Shown one piece after another: positions 36,955 through 50,336 of a stretch of 63,371 nt of DNA. Both the position numbers and the translations under genes were made by a program. The stretch lies in the NCBI GenBank assembly GCA_003612525.1, contig RAZD01000022.1, positions 1 through 63,371 of the forward strand, read 5' to 3'. The DNA comes from a bacterium C-53. Its GTDB lineage: Bacteria; Bacillota; Clostridia; Lachnospirales; Lachnospiraceae. The notes beneath the pieces are model-generated. The model saw only the letters and a list, made by a program, of their open reading frames with translations. It was not told the DNA's origin and made no database searches. The first letter of the stretch is position 1, and every line of letters starts with the position of its first letter.

Positions 36955-37068
36955 TTATCCACATTATCCACATTTTTAGGTGTATAAACTGACTGTAAAA
37001 ATGTGGATTCTTTTTTGGTGTTTTTCGGGTTATAAAGATAGTTATCCACACTTTCCACATTTTCCACA
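36955..37068 (+). promoter_or_regulatory. cluster of five DnaA-box-like 9-mers in two tandem blocks
   Basis: Two perfect abutting TTATCCACA at 36955-36963 and 36964-36972, then a perfect TTATCCACA at 37042-37050 abutted by CTTTCCACA (37051-37059) and TTTTCCACA (37060-37068). All are in the same orientation and in exact 9-base steps. TTATCCACA is the DnaA consensus. The second of the first block also forms the left arm of the murC terminator. It lies in front of dnaD, so DnaA binding could control replication genes; not tested. Confidence 0.6.
36966..37008 (+). terminator. terminator of murC
   Basis: 13-bp perfect arms (36966-36978 and 36996-37008) with a 17-base loop, followed by TCTTTTTT. 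About 13 bases past the murC stop. Its arms contain the DnaA-box-like core. Confidence 0.8.
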
Positions 37069-37137
37069 TTTATGCGAACGCCCGATACTCTGCGGTTTTA
37101 AGCCCAACTGCCTATTTCTTTTTAAAAATTCTTATGA

Positions 37138-37143
37138 TATAAT
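37138..37143 (+). promoter_or_regulatory. candidate -10 upstream of dnaD
   Basis: TATAAT about 55 bases before the dnaD TTG start. The spacing-matched -35 (TTTCTT) is weak. The tandem DnaA boxes end about 70 bases upstream, a suitable position for an activator. Confidence 0.4.
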
Positions 37144-37198
37144 GCAGTTGCTTTCAAAATAAATATTGCAGTTTTCACTGCGGAAACAGGTGAGAAAT

Positions 37199-38230
37199 TT
37201 GAGTACAATCACACTTAAAGGAAGTCGCTATTCCGATACCACTTTGGTATCAAATTATTTTATTGACAATTACATGATCAATGCAAATGAAGCCCAGATA
37301 AAGATTTACCTTTATCTGTTAAGATGCTTTGGGACAAATGCTTCGGTATCCGTATCCTCTATCGCAGATCGGTTTAATTATACGGAAAAAGATATCTTTC
37401 GTGCACTTCTCTACTGGGACAGGCATAATCTGATTTCACTGGAATTTGACGAAAGCAATACGATTGTGGAAATATACATCAATGAATTTACGACGCCGGC
37501 TCCTGAACCTGTGCCAGAACCGGCAATCCAGGAACCGTCGAATGTCTCTGTGGCAGAAAAGAAGCCTTACTCCCAGGACAGGCTCAAAGAGTTCAAATCA
37601 AGAGAGGCGGTACAGCAGCTGATATTTATGACCGAGCATTATATGGGAAAGACATTAAGCGCTTCCGATCTCAATGTACTGCTCTATATGTATGACCACC
37701 TGGAATTTCCTCTTGATCTGATTGAATATTTAATTGAATATTGTGTCAATAATAATCATAAAAGCATGCGTTATATTGAGAAAACCGCACTGGGCTGGGC
37801 GGAAGAGGGAATACGCACGGTAAAAGAAGCAAAAGATAATAATAATCGATACAAAAAAGAATATTTTGCAGTATTAAAAGCGTTCGGAATCAGCGGCAGA
37901 AATCCGGTTGAATCCGATATTGATTACATAAAGCGCTGGGAGAATGAATACGGATTTGACATTGATATTATTCTTGAAGCCTGTGACCGCACCATGAAAG
38001 CAATTGCCAAACCAAGTTTTCCCTATGCGGACAGTATTTTAAAGAACTGGAAAAGTCGAAATATCCATCATAAATCCGAGCTAGAAGAGCTGGACCGCAC
38101 TTTTCAGAAAGAGCGGACAAACACCCATATCAACAAAGCGCCTGCAGCGCCGAAGCCAAATCGTTTTAAGAATTTCAAAGAACATGATTGTGACTTCGAT
38201 GAGCTGGCTATGAGATTAATCAGAAATTAG
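37199..38230 (+). CDS. DnaD domain primosome protein
   Basis: Replication initiation or restart protein. The N-terminal winged-helix region (NYFIDNYMINANEAQIKIYLYLL, positions about 20-90) is followed by a Pro-rich linker (PAPEPVPEPAIQEP) and a DnaB/DnaD-type C-terminal domain (about 145-225) with the end motif YIEKTALGWAEEGIRTV. A second partial C-terminal-like segment follows (SDIDYIKRWENEYGFD). The TTG start giving MSTITLKGSRYSD is chosen because AGGTGAG lies just upstream; the longer reading has none. It is followed by a DnaI-like loader after 11 bases, as primosome genes usually are. Confidence 0.88.
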   Translation: MSTITLKGSRYSDTTLVSNYFIDNYMINANEAQIKIYLYLLRCFGTNASVSVSSIADRFNYTEKDIFRALLYWDRHNLISLEFDESNTIVEIYINEFTTPAPEPVPEPAIQEPSNVSVAEKKPYSQDRLKEFKSREAVQQLIFMTEHYMGKTLSASDLNVLLYMYDHLEFPLDLIEYLIEYCVNNNHKSMRYIEKTALGWAEEGIRTVKEAKDNNNRYKKEYFAVLKAFGISGRNPVESDIDYIKRWENEYGFDIDIILEACDRTMKAIAKPSFPYADSILKNWKSRNIHHKSELEELDRTFQKERTNTHINKAPAAPKPNRFKNFKEHDCDFDELAMRLIRN

Positions 38231-38241
38231 CGGAGGAATTC

Positions 38242-39222
38242 ATGGGTTTAAGCAATACAAAATATAATGAAATCATGCGTGAATATGAGCAGCGCCGGCT
38301 CGACAGGAATTACCTTCGTACAGAGCATTTACATGAGGTATATCGTAAGATTCCCGAATATAAAGCGCTCGACGACCAGATTGCCGATCTTTCCGTCAGG
38401 CAGGCAAAGAAATTGATTCAGGGGGACATCAATGCCCTCCCCCTTTTAAAGCAAGAACTTTCTTCACTCGGAAAGAAGAAAAACAGCCTTCTTACGGCAC
38501 ATGGATTTCCGTCAGGCTATCTCGAACCTGCCTATGTATGCCCGGATTGTAAGGATACAGGTTATATCGAAAATCATAAATGCCATTGTCTGAAACAGCG
38601 GCAAACAGAGCTTCTCTATGAGCAGTCCAATATAAAAGAAGTATTATTGCGGGAAAACTTTGCTTTTTTTTCCTATGAATATTATAATGAAGAAGAAACG
38701 GAGCGAATGAAAACCGTTGTTGCCGAATCCAGACGCTTTATCAGGGAATTCGGCCTGCATTATAGCAATCTTCTCTTTTTCGGTGATACCGGAAACGGAA
38801 AAACATTTCTTTCCAACTGCATTGCAAAGGAATTAATTGAATCCGGTTATTCCGTTATTTATTTCACCGCATTTCAACTATTTAATCTTCTTGCCAGAAT
38901 AACATTTGACCCCTCGTCACAATCCGAGGAATCCAAACGTCTGTATTCTGATATTTTTGAATGTGATCTCCTGATCATTGATGATCTGGGAACAGAAAAT
39001 GCAAACTCATTTACTTCCTCCCAGTTCTTTCTAATCTTAAATGAACGTCATCTGAGGAAGCATGCTACAATTATTTCAACAAATATGTCCATTCAAATGC
39101 TGAATGATACGTATTCGGAACGCTCCGTATCAAGAATTCTCGGAAGTTATGAATTATTTTTATTTAAAGGCAGGGATATTCGTCCCCGCAAAATGGAACA
39201 GGAAAAGGCACAAAGAAAGTGA
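38242..39222 (+). CDS. DnaI/DnaC-like helicase loader ATPase
   Basis: Loads the replicative helicase onto DNA. N-terminal coiled region, then a zinc-finger-like CPDCKDTGYIENHKCHC (about 95-115), then an AAA+ domain with Walker A FGDTGNGKTFLSN, Walker B CDLLIIDDLGTE and sensor I IISTNMS. 326 residues, usual length for clostridial DnaC/DnaI. GGAGG 6-7 bases before ATG. Lies between dnaD and prs on one strand with gaps of 11 and 9 bases. Confidence 0.92.
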   Translation: MGLSNTKYNEIMREYEQRRLDRNYLRTEHLHEVYRKIPEYKALDDQIADLSVRQAKKLIQGDINALPLLKQELSSLGKKKNSLLTAHGFPSGYLEPAYVCPDCKDTGYIENHKCHCLKQRQTELLYEQSNIKEVLLRENFAFFSYEYYNEEETERMKTVVAESRRFIREFGLHYSNLLFFGDTGNGKTFLSNCIAKELIESGYSVIYFTAFQLFNLLARITFDPSSQSEESKRLYSDIFECDLLIIDDLGTENANSFTSSQFFLILNERHLRKHATIISTNMSIQMLNDTYSERSVSRILGSYELFLFKGRDIRPRKMEQEKAQRK

Positions 39223-39231
39223 GGACAAAGA

Positions 39232-40416
39232 ATGCCATCTCGTGAGGAAAAGCGAAATCTCGAAACTATACCTGTAGGTTCTCTTGGAATGATCCCGTTG
39301 GAGGGATGTACGGAACTGGGGAAAAAAATTGATCAGTACCTTGTCACATGGAGAACCGAAAGGGAAAATGAACACAAAAACAGTCTTGCTTTTTCCGGCT
39401 ATCAGCGCAACAGCTATATTTTAGATGCAAGGGTTCCAAGGTTTGGTTCCGGTGAAGGAAAAGGAATTATCATGGAATCTGTCCGGGGTATGGACCTCTA
39501 TCTTTTAGTTGATGTATGCAATTACAGCATGACCTATACGCTCTGCGGCCACGAAAATCACATGTCTCCCGACGACCATTATCAGAATCTAAAACGCATT
39601 ATCGCTGCCGTAGGCGGTAAAGCACGGAGAATTACCGTCATTATGCCTTTTCTGTATGAGAGCCGCCAGCACAAGCGCAACACAAGGGAATCTCTTGATT
39701 GCGCAATTGCGCTCCAGGAACTTGTACACATGGGTGTTGATAACATCATTACTTTCGATGCACATGATGCCAGGGTGCAGAATGCCATTCCTCTACATGG
39801 ATTCGAAACGGTAAGGCCTGCTTACCAGTTTGTCAAAGCGCTTCTTAAAAGTGTAAAAGATCTTACGGTTGATGCCGATCATATGATGGTAATCAGTCCT
39901 GATGAGGGTGCAATGGAACGTTCGATCTATTTTGCCAATGTTCTCGGCCTTGATATGGGCATGTTTTATAAACGCCGCGATTATACCAGAGTCGTTGACG
40001 GGAGAAACCCTATTGTTGCGCATGAATTTTTAGGCTCCTCAGTAGAGGGAAAGGACGTAGTGATTGTGGACGATATGATTGCTTCCGGCGAAAGCGTCAT
40101 TGATGTCGCTACGGAGTTAAAGCGCCGCAAAGCAAGACGGATTTATGCCGCCGCTACTTTTGGTATCTTTACAAAAGGCCTGGAAACGTTTGATGCCGCA
40201 TATAAAGACGGAATCATATCGGGCATCCTCACCACTAATTTGATCTATCAGACTCCTGAACTTCTAAAGAAGCCCTGGTATATTAACTGTGATATGAGCA
40301 AATATATTGCCTACATTATTGATACATTGAATCACGATAGTTCAATCAGCGACCTGTTAAATCCAAATGAAAAAATTCAATCCATTATATCAACTTATAA
40401 ATACGGAGATGATTAA
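39232..40416 (+). CDS. prs: ribose-phosphate pyrophosphokinase, extended clostridial form
   Basis: Makes PRPP from ribose-5-P and ATP. Recognisable blocks are MPFLYESRQHKR (catalytic loop region), ITFDAHDARVQNAIP, VISPDEGAMERS and the PRPP loop VVIVDDMIASGES. At 394 residues it is about 75 longer than the usual 315-residue enzyme; the extra sequence is in the N-terminal third and at the C-terminus. This long form is, to my knowledge, common in Lachnospiraceae. Begins 9 bases after the loader gene stop. Confidence 0.9.
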   Translation: MPSREEKRNLETIPVGSLGMIPLEGCTELGKKIDQYLVTWRTERENEHKNSLAFSGYQRNSYILDARVPRFGSGEGKGIIMESVRGMDLYLLVDVCNYSMTYTLCGHENHMSPDDHYQNLKRIIAAVGGKARRITVIMPFLYESRQHKRNTRESLDCAIALQELVHMGVDNIITFDAHDARVQNAIPLHGFETVRPAYQFVKALLKSVKDLTVDADHMMVISPDEGAMERSIYFANVLGLDMGMFYKRRDYTRVVDGRNPIVAHEFLGSSVEGKDVVIVDDMIASGESVIDVATELKRRKARRIYAAATFGIFTKGLETFDAAYKDGIISGILTTNLIYQTPELLKKPWYINCDMSKYIAYIIDTLNHDSSISDLLNPNEKIQSIISTYKYGDD

Positions 40417-40447
40417 GTAAAGAATAGATTCGGAAAGGAAGGCACAA

Positions 40448-42323
40448 ATGAAAAAAATCTTCACGCGGCGCCTCTTTATCTATATGCTGGCAGCGCTGTT
40501 TTTTACAATTACCGCTATTTTTCTCCTGCAAACATTTGTTACGAAAAAAAACAATACAGTTTCCAGTCAGGACAAGCTTCAGACCGTAAAACAAAGATTA
40601 ATTAGCAATCAAAATAATATATCAATGCTTACAAAGAATCTGAGCGAAGATAATCTGGCAAGGACAAGGGCATTTGCAGATATGCTTGCTGCTGACCCAT
40701 CTATAAAAAATGATACCGTAAAGCTTAATGAAGTAAAAGACAGGCTGATGGTATCCGAATTACATATTATTGATCAAAATGGAATTATAACCAACAGTAC
40801 GGTAGACGCTTACATTGGATTTGATATGAAAAGCGGTGAACAGTCAAATGCATTCATGGCAATCGTTGATGACCCCGACATTGAAATCGTACAGGAGCCC
40901 CAAATGAATGCCGCCGAAGGTATTGTTATGCAGTACATTGGTGTCGCACGGTCTGATGAAAAAGGTCTCGTGCAAGTTGGCATTCAGCCGGAAGTATTAG
41001 CAGAAATGCTGGCTAACACAGAAATTGACGTCGTACTGAAAGACCTTGATTTTGGAGAAAACGGATATATATATGCAATTGATGCATCCGACGGCTCCAT
41101 ACTGGCACATCCAGACAGTTCATTAATTGGCACATCCGCCGCCGATGCGGGTTATCCTGACCATCTGACGGGAAATGGCAGAGCAGTCGTCAACGGAATC
41201 AACGGTTATTATGTGGCTGAGGAGTACGAGGGACAGATCATCGGAACATTCTTGCCGGCGAATGAATATTATCGGGAACGGCTGAATCAGACTTTGGTAG
41301 TTTCTTTCAGTATGCTGATCATTTTCAGTGTATTGCTGATCACAATCAATCGAATGGTGGACAATAAAATTGTGCTTGGTATTAACCGGATTACCAGTTC
41401 CACCAAAGAAATTTCGGATGGGAACTTTGAGATTCGCATAAATGAACAGGGAAATCCTGAATTTATCCAGCTTTCCGACAGCATCAATAAAATGGTGGAA
41501 AATATTCTGCAAAAAATGCAGGAAAATGAGCTGCTACTCAATCATCAGGAAGATGATATGGAAAATATTCGAACATTAATCCAGAATGTAAAAAATGCAT
41601 GCGTAGACCTGAATCGCGTCTCAGGGGAAACGCTTGAAAATGCAGAACAAATCTATCATGGGACAGGACAGCAGAAAACGGCTGTGAAAGATTTAAAACA
41701 AATCATGCAGCAGCTGACGGACGAGTTAAACAGCAGTGTGGACGTTTCGACGAAGGTTACGACAACAACCGGGGATACTGTGGCAAACATTATACAGACT
41801 CAGGCTCAAATGGAGCAGTTGAAAATCTCAATGCAGAAAATCAGTGAAATGTCCCTCTCCTGAAACTATTATTGGAGATATTAATTCTATAGCCCAGCAG
41901 ACAAACATGCTATCTCTGAATGCTTCCATAGAGGCTGCCAGAGCCGGTGAAATGGGAAAAGGATTTGCAGTTGTGGCTGCTCAGGTAGGAGAACTTGCCG
42001 CACGAAGCTCACAGGCTGCTCAGGAAACCAATGAACTAATTACGAATTCTATAAAAGCAGTAGAAGAGGGAAAAGAAATTACAGACCGGACTGCCAATGC
42101 ATTTGGGATGGCTGTGGAAAATATCAAAAAGGCAAATAAGGACGTCAGAGAAATCACCAAAATGGTCAGCCAGAATATGAATATTGTAACAAATGCGGTC
42201 AGCCAGATCGTTCAAATCTCCGATGTTGTAGAACAAAACGTACAGATTTCCCATGAGACAAAACAGGTCTCATCGAATATGGCCGATATTACCGGTAAGT
42301 TATTAAATATTGTTGAAAATTAA
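40448..42323 (+). pseudogene. methyl-accepting chemotaxis receptor with a one-base frameshift
   Basis: Membrane chemoreceptor of about 625 codons. TM1 about 10-32, extracytoplasmic Cache-like sensing domain to about 275 with IDASDGSILAHPD, TM2 (LVVSFSMLIIFSVLLITI), HAMP (GINRITSSTKEISDGNF) and signalling helix with the hairpin tip [20 protein letters not shown]. The frame breaks near 41855-41862: the first part ends KISEMSLS then stop; dropping one C from the CCC after ATGT gives [16 protein letters not shown], in line with the rest. So one extra base splits it into a sensing half and a signalling half. Decay or base-call error. It follows prs by 31 bases and has its own GGAAGG ribosome site. 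Confidence 0.85.
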
Positions 42324-42339
42324 ATAGTGGAAAGCCAAA

Positions 42340-42374
42340 ACAGAGGAGAAAAGCCTGAACGCATTCTCCTCTGT
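42340..42374. terminator. bidirectional terminator after the chemoreceptor
   Basis: 11-bp perfect arms ACAGAGGAGAA (42340-42350) and TTCTCCTCTGT (42364-42374), 13-base loop, between converging genes. Tail on the plus strand is CTTTGATTT and on the minus strand TTTTGGC. Confidence 0.7.
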
Positions 42375-42383
42375 CTTTGATTT

Positions 42384-44897
42384 CTACTCCGCCTTCACAT
42401 ATGCAATAAACTTATTTCCGCTTCTTTCAAACCACTCTGTTGAGTCATTCATTCCCTTCCGATAAATCGTTCCGGTCATTGGGTCCATTACAATCGTATT
42501 CTTTTCATCGTAGCCCACAATCAAAACGCTTTGATTATTCTCGACACGCGCGATTACCGGCGTCTTTTGACTGATATAATACAGTATCGCACTTAGACTG
42601 CATCCTGAAAGATCAAGCACCTGTCCTTCTATATTTTCTTCCAGAATCTGCATGGCCGTCTGCCCCTGACTCAGCAAATACGCATCATTTCTCGGCGTGC
42701 CCTCATATAACAACAGTGCATCAAGGCAGGCCGCAAGACTGTTTCTCTCCTCATCCGCCGCAACGGGCTCTATCTCATTGATCTGAGTCCTCATATCCCG
42801 GTCTCCTCTCTGCCAGATATATTCCTGCACGTCATTCACCACAACACCCGCCACAGAAAACGCATCATTTACTGCCTCAGCCTCTTTTTCATGAATGCCT
42901 GCAATCTCTCCTTTGGCATATACGTAAAACTGAGGCGCCTTCTCTTCTGACGGCTCTGCAAATTCAAGATCCCTTCCTCCCTCAAACAATACTTCCTTCG
43001 GTGTCAGAAACTTAATCAGACGCGGGTTCGTACTTCCCGTGAGCACGATTTCGACAAGCCGTTCTTTCAACTCCGTCACAGCTGTTGTAATTGTATTTTT
43101 CGTCACCTCTTTGATCTGATTGTTTTTAATCTGATCATCCTCTACCACCACATAACCGCCAGATTCTTCATTTATCTGAATCCGTTTCATATTTATGCTG
43201 TTTTCCTCAATTGACACATGTGTTACATAAATATTCTCTTTATGATATGTTTTAAGTAATTCCCCTTTCTTATTTTCAATCGTAATTGTATGCATCGGTA
43301 TTGTTACCGTCCCCGATGCCTCTCTTATTACTTCATTTACACGATAGCTTCCATATACAATATCCTCACCGATAAATCCAAGCGCCCTGTTCCTGTCCTC
43401 TCCTTTTGTCTCAATCCTGCGCACCTTCCCTGTGCCAAAATCAATCAGGCGTATGACATCTTCTTCCTGCCATGCTGCCATCTGATTACTGTCGGAGACT
43501 ACAATCATATCATCTGTCAGCCCACTGACAACTTCTGTATAACTCTTATCCTCAAGAGATATCCCGTAAATTGTTCCGTCCAGATAAAGGTACAGAGAAT
43601 TATTACGATTAATATAGGAAAGCATATTCATGTTTTCTTTTAACAGCTGATATGATTTGCGATACGGAAGATAGATTTCCTCCTCTATCGTATTCATGGC
43701 GCTGTCATAATAGTATACAGATACACCAACATTCCCTTCATGGCGTCCGCGGTTCATATACCCTGCTACCAGAAAACGTACATTTCCCGCTTCATCCACA
43801 GATAATATTTTGATATCATGCTTTCCGTAGGTTGTCCTCGCATCCAGATTGTCTTCGTCATAAAAGCAGAACAGACGCGCCAGCCGGTTCGCACCGTTCA
43901 TATACATATACAAAGCGTTTTCCTGAACAAAAGCAATGACAGAACCATCGGCATTTTCCATAAATTCCAGTTCGCTTGCCGTAATGCCAAGCAGTATCTT
44001 ATTATTGGCAAACGCGCCATCCGGGACAAAAATCTGATTCATGGTGCGTTCATAATCCAGAAGATAAATTCTCTCCGGCGTATAACGTATACGGAAAAAT
44101 TCTTCCGCCGCATATAACTCGTCATTCCGGGTATCCTTTCTGGAAACAAGAAAACGGACTTTTACAGAGGCAGTCGATGCATCCATCTCAAGAATATCCA
44201 CTTCAGGCTTATTCACCTCTTTTACATTCAATTCTCCCCATGTAATCTGGTTAAAGTTCGAATGAATATTGACATAATGAAAAGAGGAATTGTCACCCTC
44301 CTCATTACTTTCAAGGTAAGTCACCAGTTCTTTGGCCTGTGATTTGTCAAATGTTTTATTATGAAAATTCATGATGTATGCAAGCTCTTCTCTCACAGGG
44401 AGATCTTCTCTGTATACGATCCTCGTATAATATCTGATTTTCTCTCCGTCAGACATCTCCAAAATAGTGGTAAGTATATATTCACGATTATCGTCTATCA
44501 AATCTTTTATATTAAATTCTGCATTGATTCTCTCGTGATCTGTCGCATAATTATAGACTTCCGTATTCTCTACCAGACGTGTCATATCAAGGCTTCTGAC
44601 TTCATACGATATCCCTGTAATCTCTGTTCCAAATGTATCGATCTCCACGGACAGGCAGCGGTTCTCTGGAAGCGGTGTCAGGGTATCTCTCAGATAATTC
44701 GCCTGCATGTCCTCACTGTAGCCGCGAAGACAGTTCACACGTTCTCCATCCAGTTTCATTGAAACAAGCGGGAGTGAAGCCGGCTCCATTTCCACCGTCA
44801 GGTCAGTATTCCCTTTATTTACAATTCTGCTGACAGCCATCAGCGCAATCAGGAGCATTCCTATGAATCCTGCCGCCTTTATGATCTGTTTTCTCAC
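42384..44897 (-). CDS. membrane-anchored protein with C39-like C-terminal domain, unknown role
   Basis: Not a named gene. A GTG start giving MRKQIIKAAGFIGML is chosen from GGAGG 11 bases upstream; 837 residues. One N-terminal membrane segment (about 7-27) then a large extracytoplasmic part. Residues about 300-560 show repeated four-strand patterns (LYLYLDGTIYGI, MAAWQEEDVIRLI, LGFIGEDIVYG), consistent with a beta-propeller. The C-terminal about 120 residues resemble a C39-like cysteine-peptidase fold (LDLSGCSLSAILYYISQ, VIARVENNQSVLIVGYDEKNTI, VMDPMTG), but the usual N-terminal Cys-containing motif is weak, so it may be inactive. A Lachnospiraceae-type surface sensor or wall protein is possible. 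Confidence 0.6.
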   Translation of the reverse strand: MRKQIIKAAGFIGMLLIALMAVSRIVNKGNTDLTVEMEPASLPLVSMKLDGERVNCLRGYSEDMQANYLRDTLTPLPENRCLSVEIDTFGTEITGISYEVRSLDMTRLVENTEVYNYATDHERINAEFNIKDLIDDNREYILTTILEMSDGEKIRYYTRIVYREDLPVREELAYIMNFHNKTFDKSQAKELVTYLESNEEGDNSSFHYVNIHSNFNQITWGELNVKEVNKPEVDILEMDASTASVKVRFLVSRKDTRNDELYAAEEFFRIRYTPERIYLLDYERTMNQIFVPDGAFANNKILLGITASELEFMENADGSVIAFVQENALYMYMNGANRLARLFCFYDEDNLDARTTYGKHDIKILSVDEAGNVRFLVAGYMNRGRHEGNVGVSVYYYDSAMNTIEEEIYLPYRKSYQLLKENMNMLSYINRNNSLYLYLDGTIYGISLEDKSYTEVVSGLTDDMIVVSDSNQMAAWQEEDVIRLIDFGTGKVRRIETKGEDRNRALGFIGEDIVYGSYRVNEVIREASGTVTIPMHTITIENKKGELLKTYHKENIYVTHVSIEENSINMKRIQINEESGGYVVVEDDQIKNNQIKEVTKNTITTAVTELKERLVEIVLTGSTNPRLIKFLTPKEVLFEGGRDLEFAEPSEEKAPQFYVYAKGEIAGIHEKEAEAVNDAFSVAGVVVNDVQEYIWQRGDRDMRTQINEIEPVAADEERNSLAACLDALLLYEGTPRNDAYLLSQGQTAMQILEENIEGQVLDLSGCSLSAILYYISQKTPVIARVENNQSVLIVGYDEKNTIVMDPMTGTIYRKGMNDSTEWFERSGNKFIAYVKAE

Positions 44898-44917
44898 TGA
44901 ATCAAACTCCTCCGATT

Positions 44918-44947
44918 TTCCGCAGGACAACAGTTTGCCCTGCGGAA
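44918..44947. other. hairpin in the 5' leader of the 837-residue gene
   Basis: Arms TTCCGCAGG (44918-44926) and CCTGCGGAA (44939-44947), about 20 bases before the GTG start. On the minus strand it is followed by A-rich sequence, so it is not a normal terminator there. Could shield the ribosome site or end transcription from the plus strand. Confidence 0.4.
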
Positions 44948-44989
44948 GCTTTTGTATCTATTTTAATTTGTTTTGATCAAAATCTCAAC

Positions 44990-45340
44990 CTATATTTTCT
45001 GCTGTTGACTCTTCTGCCTTCTGTTCAGTATATCTTCAATGACAAGAATATCCACAATATCTCTCTTATTTTTCATGCTTTCATCATCTTTAATCTGATC
45101 ATATATAATTGTCATCAGCCTTCTCATCATTATCTTATCAGGATATTCGTCATATATCATGCTTCCCTCATAATCCAGTATCTGCATCGCATTCTCCACT
45201 ATTCCCTGTATTTTTCGGGCATCCGCCGGATACATGGACTTTAAGTACTCCGCTTCTCTGGCCCGTCTCCGTTCTTCTTCAAAATACAATGGAAGCGGAT
45301 ACGTCATGTAAAAGGGCACCGGATGATTATTTATATCCAT
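44990..45340 (-). CDS. conserved-looking hypothetical protein (116 aa)
   Basis: Function not recognised. Cytosolic, highly charged, no membrane segment. The N-terminus is aromatic/Pro-rich (FYMTYPLPLYFEEE), followed by an Arg/Glu-rich helical region and helices through VDILVIEDILNRRQ. The ATG is chosen from GGAG 5 bases upstream; a longer TTG start adds 11 residues without a site. It lies just past the ATP synthase terminator on the same strand, about 95 bases before the 837-residue membrane gene. Confidence 0.6.
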   Translation of the reverse strand: MDINNHPVPFYMTYPLPLYFEEERRRAREAEYLKSMYPADARKIQGIVENAMQILDYEGSMIYDEYPDKIMMRRLMTIIYDQIKDDESMKNKRDIVDILVIEDILNRRQKSQQQKI

Positions 45341-45459
45341 ATGTTCTCCATTTCCGCCTGCATTCACATTCAAGGCAATCTCTCTTATGCTTTATCATAT
45401 GCAGCATTTTCAAAAATGTCCTCTGCCAAGATGCCATGCTTTCCTGTCAAATAAAAAGA

Positions 45460-45488
45460 GATAAAACCCGAAAATTTCAGATTTTATC
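45460..45488 (-). terminator. terminator of the ATP synthase operon
   Basis: Minus-strand stem GATAAAA / TTTTATC with a 15-base loop, extended by a partly paired CTCTTT/AAAGAG, then TTTTTATTT. Located 16 bases after the atpC stop. Confidence 0.75.
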
Positions 45489-45503
45489 CCTCTCTTTATT
45501 CAG

Positions 45504-45911
45504 CTATTTTACGGTAACAATTCTTGCGATCGCTCTCTGCAAAGCAGTTTCAGCTCTTGCGATATCGGTATCGGAAGCTTTTTCTTCCAGACGTTTTTCC
45601 GCTCTCTCCTTCGCCTTTTCCGCCCTGTCAAGGTCTATCTCAGATGGCCATTCCACAACTTCCGCAAGTATTGTCACTTTGTCCTTTAAAATCTCAACAA
45701 ACCCCGCATGAAGCGCCGCATTCTTAGGCCCTTCCTCCTCAGTGATTGTCAGAACTCCGGGCGCCACGATCAAAGTCATGGGAATATGATCCCTGTAGAT
45801 ACCCACTTCGCCCTCGGTAGTATTAAATTCCACCATAGATGCCTGCCCTTCGTAAAATACCCTGTCCGGGCAGATCACACGAAGTTCAAACATTTTACTC
45901 TCTTCTGCCAT
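45504..45911 (-). CDS. atpC: ATP synthase F1 epsilon subunit
   Basis: Rotor stalk subunit that couples F1 to the c-ring and inhibits ATP hydrolysis. N-terminal beta-sandwich (LRVICPDRVFYEGQASMVEF, TEGEVGIYRDHIPM) and C-terminal two-helix domain (RAEKAKERAEKRLEE). 135 residues, usual. Last gene of the operon, 15 bases after atpD. Confidence 0.95.
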   Translation of the reverse strand: MAEESKMFELRVICPDRVFYEGQASMVEFNTTEGEVGIYRDHIPMTLIVAPGVLTITEEEGPKNAALHAGFVEILKDKVTILAEVVEWPSEIDLDRAEKAKERAEKRLEEKASDTDIARAETALQRAIARIVTVK

Positions 45912-45926
45912 AGAATCATACCTTTC

Positions 45927-48234
<2,308 letters not shown>

Positions 48235-48260
48235 AATCTATAACCATGCCTTTCGCAATA

Positions 48261-49787
<1,527 letters not shown>

Positions 49788-50336
49788 TTATTTTAACTGG
49801 ATTTTCTGCAAATCCTTCATTAATTCGTATAATTTTGTTTTCACACTGCTGTCCACTACGCGGTCTTTGATACGGATTACCATACCCCCGATCAGCGACT
49901 CATCAACGGAAAAATGCATTTCCATCGATGTATAAGACGTTGTTTCAAGCAGTCTTTTCTCTATCTGCTTTTTTCTGGATTCATTCATTTCAATCGCAGT
50001 CTCGACATACGCAACGCCAATATTCTTAAGCTCTTTTACTGCATCAATAAAATAGTCAAGAACCGGCAGAATCTCACGAAACCGTCCTTTTTCAACAATC
50101 AGGCATAAGAAACCGGTCAATTCATCGCAAACTCTTCCTTTAAAGGATGCTTCGATTAATTTCAGTTTCTCCTCTTTGTCTATTCTTGGATGGTTCATGA
50201 ATGCAGACAGCTGTTCATCATCCGCAATAACGGTGCGGACAGTCTGCACCTCTTCCAATAACAAATCTACTTTGTTCTCTTCAACAGCAAGCTCATACAA
50301 AGCTTCGCCATACGTCTTCGATATCAACTTAGCCAT
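49788..50336 (-). CDS. atpH: ATP synthase delta subunit
   Basis: Peripheral stalk subunit linking b to the top of F1. MAKLISKTYGEALYELAVEE start, NHPRIDKEEKLKLIE middle and the C-terminal beta motif IGGMVIRIKDRVVDSSVKTKL. 182 residues. Its start overlaps the atpF stop by 13 bases, so the pair is coupled. Confidence 0.94.
   Translation of the reverse strand: MAKLISKTYGEALYELAVEENKVDLLLEEVQTVRTVIADDEQLSAFMNHPRIDKEEKLKLIEASFKGRVCDELTGFLCLIVEKGRFREILPVLDYFIDAVKELKNIGVAYVETAIEMNESRKKQIEKRLLETTSYTSMEMHFSVDESLIGGMVIRIKDRVVDSSVKTKLYELMKDLQKIQLK

Noticed and set aside
36955-37068. Region as the chromosomal origin oriC
   Set aside because: No dnaA or dnaN beside it and no clear AT-rich unwinding block with trios; only a DnaA-box cluster can be claimed.
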